A stretch of DNA of 64,000 nt, from contig NKIY01000012.1 of NCBI GenBank assembly GCA_002256345.1, positions 106,256 through 170,255 on the forward strand, read 5' to 3'. Positions 1 to 6,333 of the stretch are shown here, in pieces. Made by a program: the position numbers and the translations under genes. The notes beneath the pieces are model-generated. The model made no database searches. It was given only the letters and a program-made list of their open reading frames with translations, and had not been told where the DNA came from. Source of the DNA: Bradyrhizobiaceae bacterium PARB1. Its GTDB lineage: Bacteria > Pseudomonadota > Alphaproteobacteria > Rhizobiales > Xanthobacteraceae. Numbering within the stretch: the stretch's first letter is position 1; each line of letters starts with the position of its first letter.

Positions 1-134
1 GGCTCCGCCATTTATGTCGTGTCCCGGCCGGAGCCGAGGTGACCGACAAGGCGGTGTTTTCATTTGGGAGGGGTACCCGGTCGGCACTCAATTCGCTCCT
101 GCCGCTCCCGAAAGGAACGTGGTAGGGTGTCATC

Positions 135-431
135 ATGACCCGGACCGAAGCCTTGAAGAAATTGCGCGGATTTGCCGGCGCTCTGAAGGAGCGCGGTGCG
201 ACGTCGCTGTATTTGTTCGGCTCGACATCTCGCAATGAGGCGAGCCGCACCAGCGATCTGGATTTGTTTATGGACTACGATCCCCGCAGCAAGTTCGACG
301 TTTTCGATCTGGTCGCCGTCAAGCGGATGTTGCAGGACAGGCTCGGGGTCAATGTGGATCTCACCACGCGGGGTGGCTTGCATCCGTTGATCCGCGAGAA
401 GGTCGAAGCCGAGGCCGTTCGGGTGTTCTGA
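135..431 (+). CDS. MNT-type nucleotidyltransferase antitoxin
   Basis: A 98-residue minimal nucleotidyltransferase. It carries the family signature Gly-Ser at about residues 29-30 followed by the metal-binding D-x-D in SDLDLF (about 41-46). In HEPN/MNT modules such proteins act as antitoxins, and some add AMP to a tyrosine next to the HEPN active site. The stop codon overlaps the next start by one base (TGATG), so the two are translationally coupled. The length is normal for a complete MNT antitoxin. The family call is firm; substrate and toxin-antitoxin behaviour are inferred from the pairing. Confidence 0.88.
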   Translation: MTRTEALKKLRGFAGALKERGATSLYLFGSTSRNEASRTSDLDLFMDYDPRSKFDVFDLVAVKRMLQDRLGVNVDLTTRGGLHPLIREKVEAEAVRVF

Positions 432-778
432 TGCCGCGCAGCCCGTTGCTCCGCATTCACGATATGCTGGAAAGCATCAAGGGCATTGAGCAGGCCATCC
501 GCGGGAAAAGCTATCGTGACTACCAGCGTTCTTGGGTGCTGCGCTCTGCATTGGAGCGTGGGATCGAAGTCATTTCCGAGGCAAGTCGTCACCTCGGTCG
601 TGAGCTGAAAGCCCAGCACAAAGAGGTCCGCTGGAAAGACATCGCGGGCATCGGCAACATTCTCCGTCACGAGTATCAGCGTGTCGATGACCGCATTATC
701 TGGAATGCAGTGAAGAACGAGCTTCCTCCGCTGAAGGAGGCTCTGCTGGTCCTCAGGAGCACGCTTGCGGATGAGTAG
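431..778 (+). CDS. HEPN/DUF86-family putative RNase toxin
   Basis: A 115-residue helical DUF86/HEPN protein, the expected partner of the upstream MNT gene. HEPN toxins are metal-independent RNases that use an R-x4-6-H motif. Here the C-terminal half has the familiar GNILRHEY segment (about residues 78-85) with His and Tyr in place. The position where many members have the catalytic Arg of RNxxxH is Gly, and an Arg lies directly before the His. It may therefore be a variant subgroup or a weakened nuclease. It is read in one transcript with the antitoxin, which overlaps it by one base. Confidence 0.85.
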   Translation: MPRSPLLRIHDMLESIKGIEQAIRGKSYRDYQRSWVLRSALERGIEVISEASRHLGRELKAQHKEVRWKDIAGIGNILRHEYQRVDDRIIWNAVKNELPPLKEALLVLRSTLADE

Positions 779-799
779 GCCGAGAAGATCGGCCAGCTT

Positions 800-1564
800 T
801 CACGATCGCCGCGGAGCGCCGACCGGAGCTGCGTCTCCTGAATACTCGGCCCATGCCTGCTGCAGGATCTGCACCGATGACGTCAGGAAGATGCCAGCCA
901 TCACTGCGGCGACCGCGAGATCGGGCCATGCGCTTGTCGAGCCCCAGACGCCCAGTGCGGCGAACATCACGATCACATTGCCGATGGCGTCGTTGCGTGA
1001 GCAGAGCCACACCGAGCGCACATTGGCGTCGCCATCCTTGTAGCGCATCAGTAGCAGCACAGAGGCAAGGTTTGCGGCGAGCGCCATGAGGCCGATGCTG
1101 CCCATCACCTGCGCGCTGGGCAGGCCGAGGATCATCGTTTGATAGACCGTCGAGCCGAACACCCACAGAGCCATCGCGCTGAGCGAAAGCCCCTTGAACA
1201 GCGCTGCCATCGATCGCGTACGGATGCTCGCGCCGATCACTGCGAGGCTGAGCCCGTAAGTGATGGTGTCGCCGAGAAAGTCGAGTGCGTCGGCCTTGAG
1301 CGCCTGCGAACCCGCGAGTTGTCCCGCGATCATCTCGACCAGAAACATCACCCCGTTGATGGTGATGACGGTCCACAGCACGCGTTTGTATCTGACATCG
1401 ACGCCGTCGAAGACCGGCACGCCGCCGGAGCAGCCGCAAGCCTCGCTCGCGCAGGCATCCTGCGTCACGGGCTTCAATGCAGTCTTCGGGATCGTCACCG
1501 GCCTGGCGAAATCGATCGGCGGCGGTGCGCAGCAGTTATCGGTGGTGCAGCTCTTGTCGGTCAT
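800..1564 (-). CDS. CDF-like heavy-metal cation efflux transporter
   Basis: A 254-residue multi-spanning membrane protein resembling cation diffusion facilitators. The cytosolic N-terminus has Cys-rich motifs (DNCCAPP near residue 10, CGCSGG near 45), plausible metal-capture sites. About six hydrophobic segments follow. The second carries KADALDFLGD, matching the D-x3-D type metal site, and a later one has SRNDAIGN at the place of the second site. The long C-terminal cytosolic domain of classic CDFs is missing. The ATG at 1564 is preceded by GGAAGGAAAG. It is divergent from a ZntR-like regulator and sits behind a MerR-type promoter, so zinc, cadmium or a similar divalent ion is the likely substrate. 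Confidence 0.82.
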   Translation of the reverse strand: MTDKSCTTDNCCAPPPIDFARPVTIPKTALKPVTQDACASEACGCSGGVPVFDGVDVRYKRVLWTVITINGVMFLVEMIAGQLAGSQALKADALDFLGDTITYGLSLAVIGASIRTRSMAALFKGLSLSAMALWVFGSTVYQTMILGLPSAQVMGSIGLMALAANLASVLLLMRYKDGDANVRSVWLCSRNDAIGNVIVMFAALGVWGSTSAWPDLAVAAVMAGIFLTSSVQILQQAWAEYSGDAAPVGAPRRS

Positions 1565-1571
1565 CGCTTTC

Positions 1572-1588
1572 CTTCCAGATTCTGGAAG
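1572..1588. repeat. perfect 7-bp dyad in the efflux-gene leader
   Basis: CTTCCAG and CTGGAAG are separated by ATT, just downstream of the MerR-type -10 element and directly before the ribosome binding site of the efflux gene. It could be a small hairpin at the 5' end of the mRNA or a second protein-binding site. No function can be assigned from sequence. Confidence 0.4.
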
Positions 1589-1617
1589 CGTACAACCTCT
1601 AGCGACTGGAGGTTCAA
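1587..1617 (-). promoter_or_regulatory. MerR/ZntR-type promoter-operator of the efflux gene
   Basis: On the minus strand TTGAAC (plus 1612-1617) and TACGCT (plus 1587-1592) are separated by 19 bp, the overlong spacer typical of MerR-activated promoters. Between and over them lies the dyad AACCTCTAG-CGA-CTGGAGGTT (1594-1614), which has one mismatch. This closely matches operators of ZntR/CadR-type regulators. It drives the transporter at 800-1564, and the regulator gene starts 8 bp away on the other strand. Confidence 0.85.
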
Positions 1618-1624
1618 GCCCCAA

Positions 1625-2026
1625 ATGGACTACGCCATCGGAGAAGCGTCGCGTCTGACCGGCATCAAGGTGCCGACCATCCGCTATTACGAGGGCATCG
1701 GCCTCCTGGCCGCGCCAGCGCGGACCGAGGGGAGGCAGCGGCGCTATCGCGTCGAGGATGTGGCCCGCCTCAATTTCATCCGCCATGCGCGCGATCTCGG
1801 TTTCGAGATGGCTGACATCGCGGAGTTGCTGGCCTTGAGTGAAGGGCCGGACCAGTCCTGCAAGAAGGTCGATGAGATCACCCGCCGGCATCTGTCGGAG
1901 GTCGATCGCCGGATCGCGCAGCTCACGGCGCTGCGCCGTGAGCTCGTGCGCATGGTGGACGAATGCAGCCACGGCCGGGTTGGCGACTGCCGCGTCATCG
2001 AGACGCTGTCGGGGGAAACTGCGTAG
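1625..2026 (+). CDS. MerR-family metal-responsive regulator (ZntR/CadR-like)
   Basis: A 133-residue MerR protein. The N-terminal winged helix begins MDYAIGEASRLTGIKVPTIRYYE in pattern (about residues 1-23). A dimerisation helix follows, then metal-site residues in the ZntR arrangement: Cys79, Cys114, His116 and Cys122. MerR proteins bind the long-spacer operator and twist it when metal is bound, activating the divergent efflux gene. The ATG at 1625 was chosen because it is the conserved MerR start; the longer open frame upstream runs through the promoter and the divergent gene. Zn(II)/Cd(II)/Pb(II) sensing is inferred from the cysteine layout. Confidence 0.9.
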   Translation: MDYAIGEASRLTGIKVPTIRYYEGIGLLAAPARTEGRQRRYRVEDVARLNFIRHARDLGFEMADIAELLALSEGPDQSCKKVDEITRRHLSEVDRRIAQLTALRRELVRMVDECSHGRVGDCRVIETLSGETA

Positions 2027-2027
2027 G

Positions 2028-2086
2028 GCGGATTGGCGAAGCGTAATCCGCCGGCCGATTGCATGTGGCTGACAATGGCGGATTAA
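2028..2086. repeat. dispersed palindromic repeat (GGCGGATTA family)
   Basis: The stretch GTAGGGCGGATTGGCGAAGC followed by GTAATCCGCC and a second GGCGGATTAAGG belongs to a palindromic family also seen at 18812-18887. It lies directly after the MerR gene stop and may fold into an mRNA hairpin. Confidence 0.55.
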
Positions 2087-2203
2087 GGTTACGTCCGTCC
2101 TCCAACCCCTTGCATCACCTTACAAAACCCGCTGACGCCACAAACCGGTGGATGACGCGCCGATATCGCCCCGGCGATTGCCCCTCATTCCCGGACATGC
2201 TTT

Positions 2204-2221
2204 ATGACGGTTCTGTGACAT
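2204..2221. promoter_or_regulatory. candidate Pho box
   Basis: ATGACGG (2204-2210) and GTGACAT (2215-2221) are spaced 11 bp apart. That is the reverse-complement arrangement of the PhoB box (two CTGTCAT-like half sites). It lies 50 bp upstream of the PhoU-like/PiT pair. Only two degenerate half sites are present, so this is tentative. Confidence 0.35.
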
Positions 2222-2271
2222 TGGATCGCCGCGCGATCCGCTCATTCCGTTTTCCTTTCCTGGGTGTCCCG

Positions 2272-2916
2272 ATGCTGCGCTTGTTCCGATCCTTTCTGCC
2301 CCGGGAGGAACGGTTCTTCGATCTGTTCGCCCAGCATTCGAAAGCCGTGAGCGAGGGCGCCAAGGCCTTGGCGGGCATGCTGGAAGGTGGCGAGGAGACG
2401 CCGGTCTATTGCCAGCGCGTCAACCAGTTCGAAAACGACGCCGACAACGTCACCCGCGAGGTGCTGATGGCCGTGCGTCGCTCCTTCATCACCCCGTTCG
2501 ACCGCATCGACATCAAGAACCTGATCGGGGCGATGGACGACAGCATCGACCAGATGCAGCAGACCGCAAAGGCGGTGATGCTGTTCGAGGTGCGCCAGTT
2601 CGAGCCGCCGATGCGCGAGATCGGTTCGCTGCTGGTGCAATGCGCCGACCTGATCGGGCAGGCGGTGCCGCTGATGGACAAGATAGGCGACAATGTCGGC
2701 CTGCTCACCGCGCTCACCGAGGAGGTCGGCAAGCTCGAAGGCCGGATCGACGATCTCCACGACATCGGGCTGAAGGAACTGTTCCTCAAGCACCGCGATG
2801 CCAACACCATGGATTTCGTGGTCGGCGCCGAGATCTATAAGCATCTCGAAAAGGTGGCGGATCGTTTTGACGATGTCGCCAACGAGATCAGCAGCATCGT
2901 CATCGAGCAAGTGTAA
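2272..2916 (+). CDS. PhoU-like DUF47 protein, partner of the Pit transporter
   Basis: A 214-residue DUF47 protein, a distant PhoU relative with an all-helical bundle (start MLRLFRSFLPREERFFDLF). It contains conserved acidic and basic helix residues such as RIDIKNLIGAMDD and ANEISSIVIEQV at the end. DUF47 proteins are nearly always encoded next to PiT phosphate transporters and are thought to modulate uptake at the cytosolic face. The stop lies 11 bp before the transporter's GTG start, an obvious operon. The ATG at 2272 fits the family start; the open frame extends upstream without a good ribosome site. Confidence 0.9.
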   Translation: MLRLFRSFLPREERFFDLFAQHSKAVSEGAKALAGMLEGGEETPVYCQRVNQFENDADNVTREVLMAVRRSFITPFDRIDIKNLIGAMDDSIDQMQQTAKAVMLFEVRQFEPPMREIGSLLVQCADLIGQAVPLMDKIGDNVGLLTALTEEVGKLEGRIDDLHDIGLKELFLKHRDANTMDFVVGAEIYKHLEKVADRFDDVANEISSIVIEQV

Positions 2917-2927
2917 GGGCAGCGCCA

Positions 2928-3944
2928 GTGGACGCCACGCTCGCATTCCCGGTGCTGATCGGCCTGATCGCCGTCGCGCTGCTGTTCGATTTCCTCAACG
3001 GCCTGCACGATGCCGCGAATTCCATCGCGACCATCGTCTCCACGCGTGTACTGCGCCCGCAATATGCGGTCTTCTGGGCGGCGTTTTTCAACTTCATCGC
3101 CTTCACGGTGTTCGGCCTGCACGTCGCCAACACCATCGGCACCGGCATCATCCAGCCGGAATTGATCGATCCCGCGGTGATTTTCGCTGCATTGGTCGGC
3201 GCCATCGTCTGGAACCTGATCACCTGGGCGCTCGGCATTCCGTCCTCATCCTCGCATGCGCTGATCGGCGGATTGCTGGGGGCGGGCCTCGCCAAGGCCG
3301 GCCTGTCCGCGGCGGTGTGGAGCGGTGTGATCAAGACGCTGCTCGCCATCGTGCTGTCGCCGCTGGTGGGTTTCCTGTTGGCGCTGGTGCTGGTGGCCAT
3401 CGTCTCCTGGGCCTCGGTGCGCTCGACGCCCTTCGCCGTGGACCGCGCCTTCCGCATCCTGCAATTCGTCTCGGCCTCGCTCTATTCGCTCGGCCATGGC
3501 GGCAACGACGCGCAGAAGACCATGGGCATCATCGCCGTGCTGCTCTACTCGCAGGGCTATCTCGGCAGCGAATTTTCGGTGCCGTTCTGGGTGGTGATCT
3601 CGTGCCAGGCCGCGATGGCGTTGGGCACCTTGATGGGCGGCTGGCGTATCGTCCGCACCATGGGCCTGCGCATTACCAAACTGACGCCGATGCAGGGCTT
3701 TTGCGCCGAGACCGGCGGCGCTGCGACGCTGTTCGCGGCCACCTTCATGGGCGTGCCGGTTTCCACGACGCACACCATCACCGGCGCCATTGTCGGCGTC
3801 GGCGCGGCGCGGCGCGTCTCGGCCGTGCGCTGGAACGTGGCGAGTTCGATCGTCTATGCCTGGGTGATCACGATCCCGGCGGCAGCGATCGTAGCGGCGC
3901 TGACATGGTGGATCGTGAAGCTGCTGCATCTGAGCTTCATCTGA
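2928..3944 (+). CDS. pit: PiT-family inorganic phosphate transporter
   Basis: A 338-residue polytopic inner-membrane protein of the PiT (PHO4) family, which moves phosphate (with a divalent metal) using the proton gradient. Both halves of the internal repeat show the signature: NGLHDAANSIAT near residue 24 and HGGNDAQKTMG near 187. PVSTTHTITGAI marks the C-terminal half. It begins with GTG at 2928 just after the DUF47 gene. The shorter form (about 340 residues) is usual in alphaproteobacteria. Confidence 0.93.
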   Translation: MDATLAFPVLIGLIAVALLFDFLNGLHDAANSIATIVSTRVLRPQYAVFWAAFFNFIAFTVFGLHVANTIGTGIIQPELIDPAVIFAALVGAIVWNLITWALGIPSSSSHALIGGLLGAGLAKAGLSAAVWSGVIKTLLAIVLSPLVGFLLALVLVAIVSWASVRSTPFAVDRAFRILQFVSASLYSLGHGGNDAQKTMGIIAVLLYSQGYLGSEFSVPFWVVISCQAAMALGTLMGGWRIVRTMGLRITKLTPMQGFCAETGGAATLFAATFMGVPVSTTHTITGAIVGVGAARRVSAVRWNVASSIVYAWVITIPAAAIVAALTWWIVKLLHLSFI

Positions 3945-3957
3945 GAACCAAACTCCG

Positions 3958-4056
3958 ATGTCGTCCCCGGGCTTGACCCGGGGACCCATCTTCAATGTGT
4001 GCTCCGCTGCCCAAGATGGATGGCCGGGTCAGGCCCCGCCATGACGTCGAGGAAAG
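3958..4056. repeat. dispersed palindromic repeat (CCCGGGCTTGACCCGGGGA family)
   Basis: CCCCGGGCTTGACCCGGGGA, then CCATCTT...AAGATGG and GGCCGGGTCAGGCCCCGCC, make nested inverted repeats between two convergent genes. Similar elements occur at 6259-6290 and 30172-30265. It may double as a bidirectional terminator, but no T-run follows. Confidence 0.6.
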
Positions 4057-4063
4057 GCCCCCG

Positions 4064-4378
4064 TTAGCTCACCAGCTTGAGCCCCGCGATCCCCGCCACG
4101 ATCAGCCCGATACAGGCGATCCGTGCCACCGTGGCAGGGTCGCCGAACAGGTAGATGCCCAGCGCCGCCGTGCCCACTGCGCCGATGCCGGTCCAGACCG
4201 CATAGGCGGTTCCCATCGGCAGTTCCTTCAACGCCAGCGCCAGCATGCCGACCGAGGCCGCCATGCAGCTCAGCGTCAGCACGGAGGGAACGAGTTTGGT
4301 GAAACCTTCGGTATATTTGAGACCCACGGCCCAGCCGACCTCGAGCAGACCGGCGACAAAGAGAATAGCCCAGGCCAT
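4064..4378 (-). CDS. sugE: SugE/Gdx guanidinium exporter (SMR family)
   Basis: A 104-residue small multidrug resistance protein with four transmembrane helices and the essential Glu at residue 13 in helix 1 ([17 protein letters not shown]). The W-A-V-G-L-K-Y wording after the Glu is typical of the SugE/Gdx branch, which exports guanidinium in exchange for protons as an antiparallel dimer. The start at 4378 has a strong GGGAGG 7 nt upstream. The leader holds a guanidine-II riboswitch, which independently supports the guanidinium assignment. Confidence 0.93.
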   Translation of the reverse strand: MAWAILFVAGLLEVGWAVGLKYTEGFTKLVPSVLTLSCMAASVGMLALALKELPMGTAYAVWTGIGAVGTAALGIYLFGDPATVARIACIGLIVAGIAGLKLVS

Positions 4379-4385
4379 GGAACGG

Positions 4386-4394
4386 CCTCCCTGC
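4386..4394 (-). promoter_or_regulatory. sugE ribosome binding site, complementary to the riboswitch P2 arm
   Basis: The minus-strand GCAGGGAGG contains the Shine-Dalgarno sequence. Its GCAGGG (plus 4389-4394) is identical to the 5' arm of riboswitch hairpin 2 and so can pair with that hairpin's 3' arm CCCTGC. The two pairings exclude each other, a plausible translational switch. Confidence 0.6.
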
Positions 4395-4402
4395 ATGTTT
4401 GC

Positions 4403-4447
4403 GCGTCATCCGGGCGCGAAACCGGGATCCACTTTCGCGGATGACGC
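4403..4447. repeat. dispersed palindrome inside the sugE leader
   Basis: GCGTCATCCG and CGGATGACGC form a perfect 10-bp outer stem. The inner sequence (GCGCGAAACCGGGATCCACTTTCGCG) also folds back. This looks like an inserted repetitive palindrome lying exactly between the riboswitch hairpins and the sugE ribosome site, which lengthens their distance to about 60 nt. Confidence 0.6.
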
Positions 4448-4451
4448 GGAA

Positions 4452-4496
4452 GCAGGGTCGTCCCTGCGGATGAATGATGATTTGGAGGTCGTCCTC
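4452..4496 (-). ncRNA. guanidine-II (mini-ykkC) riboswitch
   Basis: On the minus strand two hairpins are closed by identical ACGA tetraloops: GAGG-ACGA-CCTC (plus 4485-4496) and GCAGGG-ACGA-CCCTGC (plus 4452-4467), 17 nt apart. Two small hairpins with ACGR loops are the defining and nearly complete consensus of the mini-ykkC/guanidine-II class. Guanidinium binding joins the two loops as a kissing dimer. It precedes sugE, the usual target of the class. Confidence 0.9.
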
Positions 4497-4602
4497 GCCC
4501 GGTCTATATGGGTGCAAAGCATGGGCGTCGCAACGCGGCCGAAGGTCGCCACATCCGGCAAAAGCCCTTGATCACCCGCATTTTACCTGCCACAGCCCGC
4601 AT

Positions 4603-6219
4603 ATGTCCGACACCGCTGCCCTGTCCAATTCCGCCGCGTCCCCGCTTGCCCTCGAGGTGGCCCGCCGCCGCACCTTCGCGATCATCTCGCATCCTGACGC
4701 CGGCAAGACCACGCTGACGGAAAAGCTGCTGCTGTTCGGCGGCGCCATCAATCTCGCCGGCCAGGTCAAGGCCAAGGGCGAACGCCGCAACACGCGCTCC
4801 GACTGGATGAAGATCGAGCGCGACCGCGGCATCTCCGTCGTCACCTCGGTGATGACCTTCGAATTCCAGGGACACGTGTTCAACCTGCTCGACACGCCCG
4901 GCCACGAAGACTTCTCGGAAGACACCTATCGCACGCTCACCGCTGTGGACTCCGCCATCATGGTGATCGACGCCGCCAAGGGCATCGAGGCGCGCACGCT
5001 GAAACTGATCGAGGTCTGCCGCCTCCGCGACATTCCGATCATCACCTTCGTCAACAAGATGGACCGCGAGAGCCGCGACATCTTTGATCTCCTCGACGAG
5101 ATCGAGAAGACGCTGGCGCTCGACACCGTGCCGATCAACTGGCCGGTCGGTCGCGGCCGCGATTTCGTCGGCACCTATGACATCGAGACCGGCGGCATCC
5201 GCCTGCTCGAAGGCGGCGGCGCCAAGACCGGCGCAGCCGAGAAGATCGAAATCTCCGAACTGGCCAGCCGCAACGCCAATCTCGACGCCGACGAAATCGC
5301 CGGCGAACTCGAACTCGTCAAGGAAGCCGGCAAGCCGTTCGACCTGCAGGCGTTTCGTGAAGGCCATATGACCCCGGTCTATTTCGGCTCGGCGCTGCGC
5401 AACTTTGGCGTCGGCGATCTGCTCGAAGGCCTCGGCCGTTTCGCGCCGTCGCCGCGCGCGCAGGAGGCGGATGTCCGCAAGGTGGAAGCCGAGGAGCCGC
5501 GTATGTCGGCCTTCGTGTTCAAGATCCAGGCGAACATGGACCCCAACCATCGCGACCGCATCGCCTTTGCGCGCCTCTGCTCGGGCAAGCTGACCCGCGG
5601 CATGAAGGCCAAGCTCGTGCGCACCGGCAAGAACATGTCGCTGTCGAGCCCGCAGTTTTTCTTCGCGCAGGACCGCGCGATTGCGGACGAAGCCTATGCC
5701 GGCGACGTGGTCGGCATCCCCAATCACGGCACGCTGCGCATCGGCGACACGCTGACGGATGGCGAGGACATCACCTTCATCGGCGTGCCGTCCTTCGCGC
5801 CGGAAATCGTCCGCCGTGTGCGTCTCGGCGATGCGATGAAGGCGAAGAAGCTGAAGGAAGCCCTGCAGCAGATGTCGGAAGAGGGCGTCGTGCAGGTATT
5901 CCGCCCACGCGATGGCGCGCCGGCACTGGTTGGCGTCGTCGGCCCGCTGCAGCTCGACGTGCTGAAGGCGCGCCTCGATGCGGAATATCAGCTGCCGGTG
6001 AGCTTCGAAGTCTCGGAATTCTCGCTGGCCCGCTGGATCTCGTCGGACAATGCCAAGGCGCTCGACACCTTTATGTCGAACAACAATTCCGGCGTCGCCG
6101 ATGACGTCGACGGCGATCCCGTGTTCCTGGCGAAGAACGACTTCTATCTGAACTACACAAAGGAACGCGCCGAAGGGATCGTGTTCTCGAACGTGAAGGA
6201 CGTGAAGAAGAAGGGGTAG
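4603..6219 (+). CDS. prfC: peptide chain release factor 3
   Basis: A 538-residue translational GTPase that recycles RF1/RF2 from the ribosome. The G domain is clear: G1 SHPDAGKTTLTEK (about 29-41), G3 DTPGHEDFSEDTYR (about 98-111) and G4 NKMDRES (about 152-158). The rest spans domains II and III to the C-terminus KNDFYLNYTKERAEGIVF. E. coli RF3 is 529 residues, so this copy is full length. The ATG at 4603 was chosen because it gives the family's N-terminus; the frame is open further upstream without support. A diverged second copy of its last 50 codons lies 1.6 kb downstream. Confidence 0.96.
   Translation: MSDTAALSNSAASPLALEVARRRTFAIISHPDAGKTTLTEKLLLFGGAINLAGQVKAKGERRNTRSDWMKIERDRGISVVTSVMTFEFQGHVFNLLDTPGHEDFSEDTYRTLTAVDSAIMVIDAAKGIEARTLKLIEVCRLRDIPIITFVNKMDRESRDIFDLLDEIEKTLALDTVPINWPVGRGRDFVGTYDIETGGIRLLEGGGAKTGAAEKIEISELASRNANLDADEIAGELELVKEAGKPFDLQAFREGHMTPVYFGSALRNFGVGDLLEGLGRFAPSPRAQEADVRKVEAEEPRMSAFVFKIQANMDPNHRDRIAFARLCSGKLTRGMKAKLVRTGKNMSLSSPQFFFAQDRAIADEAYAGDVVGIPNHGTLRIGDTLTDGEDITFIGVPSFAPEIVRRVRLGDAMKAKKLKEALQQMSEEGVVQVFRPRDGAPALVGVVGPLQLDVLKARLDAEYQLPVSFEVSEFSLARWISSDNAKALDTFMSNNNSGVADDVDGDPVFLAKNDFYLNYTKERAEGIVFSNVKDVKKKG
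6061..6216 (+). repeat. first copy of the prfC 3'-end direct repeat
   Basis: This segment inside prfC is repeated in the same orientation at 7767-7910, with mostly third-base differences and two in-frame gaps (3 and 9 nt). The sequence between the two copies holds the SIR2-pYEATS gene. Confidence 0.85.
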
Positions 6220-6333
6220 GGAGCGTCGCTCGTTCGGTTACTCCCGACCTCTCCTCACATCATGGCCGGGCTTCACCCGGTCATCCACCGTTGCTGCAAG
6301 CGCGGACCTCGAAGTGCACCTCCGTTCGGTGCG

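Noticed and set aside
1139..1624. 162-residue N-terminal extension of the MerR regulator
   Set aside because: It would cover the divergent transporter and the MerR-type promoter; MerR proteins start at the helix-turn-helix, as from 1625.
4504..5727. 407-codon open frame antisense to prfC
   Set aside because: It lies entirely opposite the well-conserved prfC coding region, has no recognisable protein features and arises from GC-rich codon bias.
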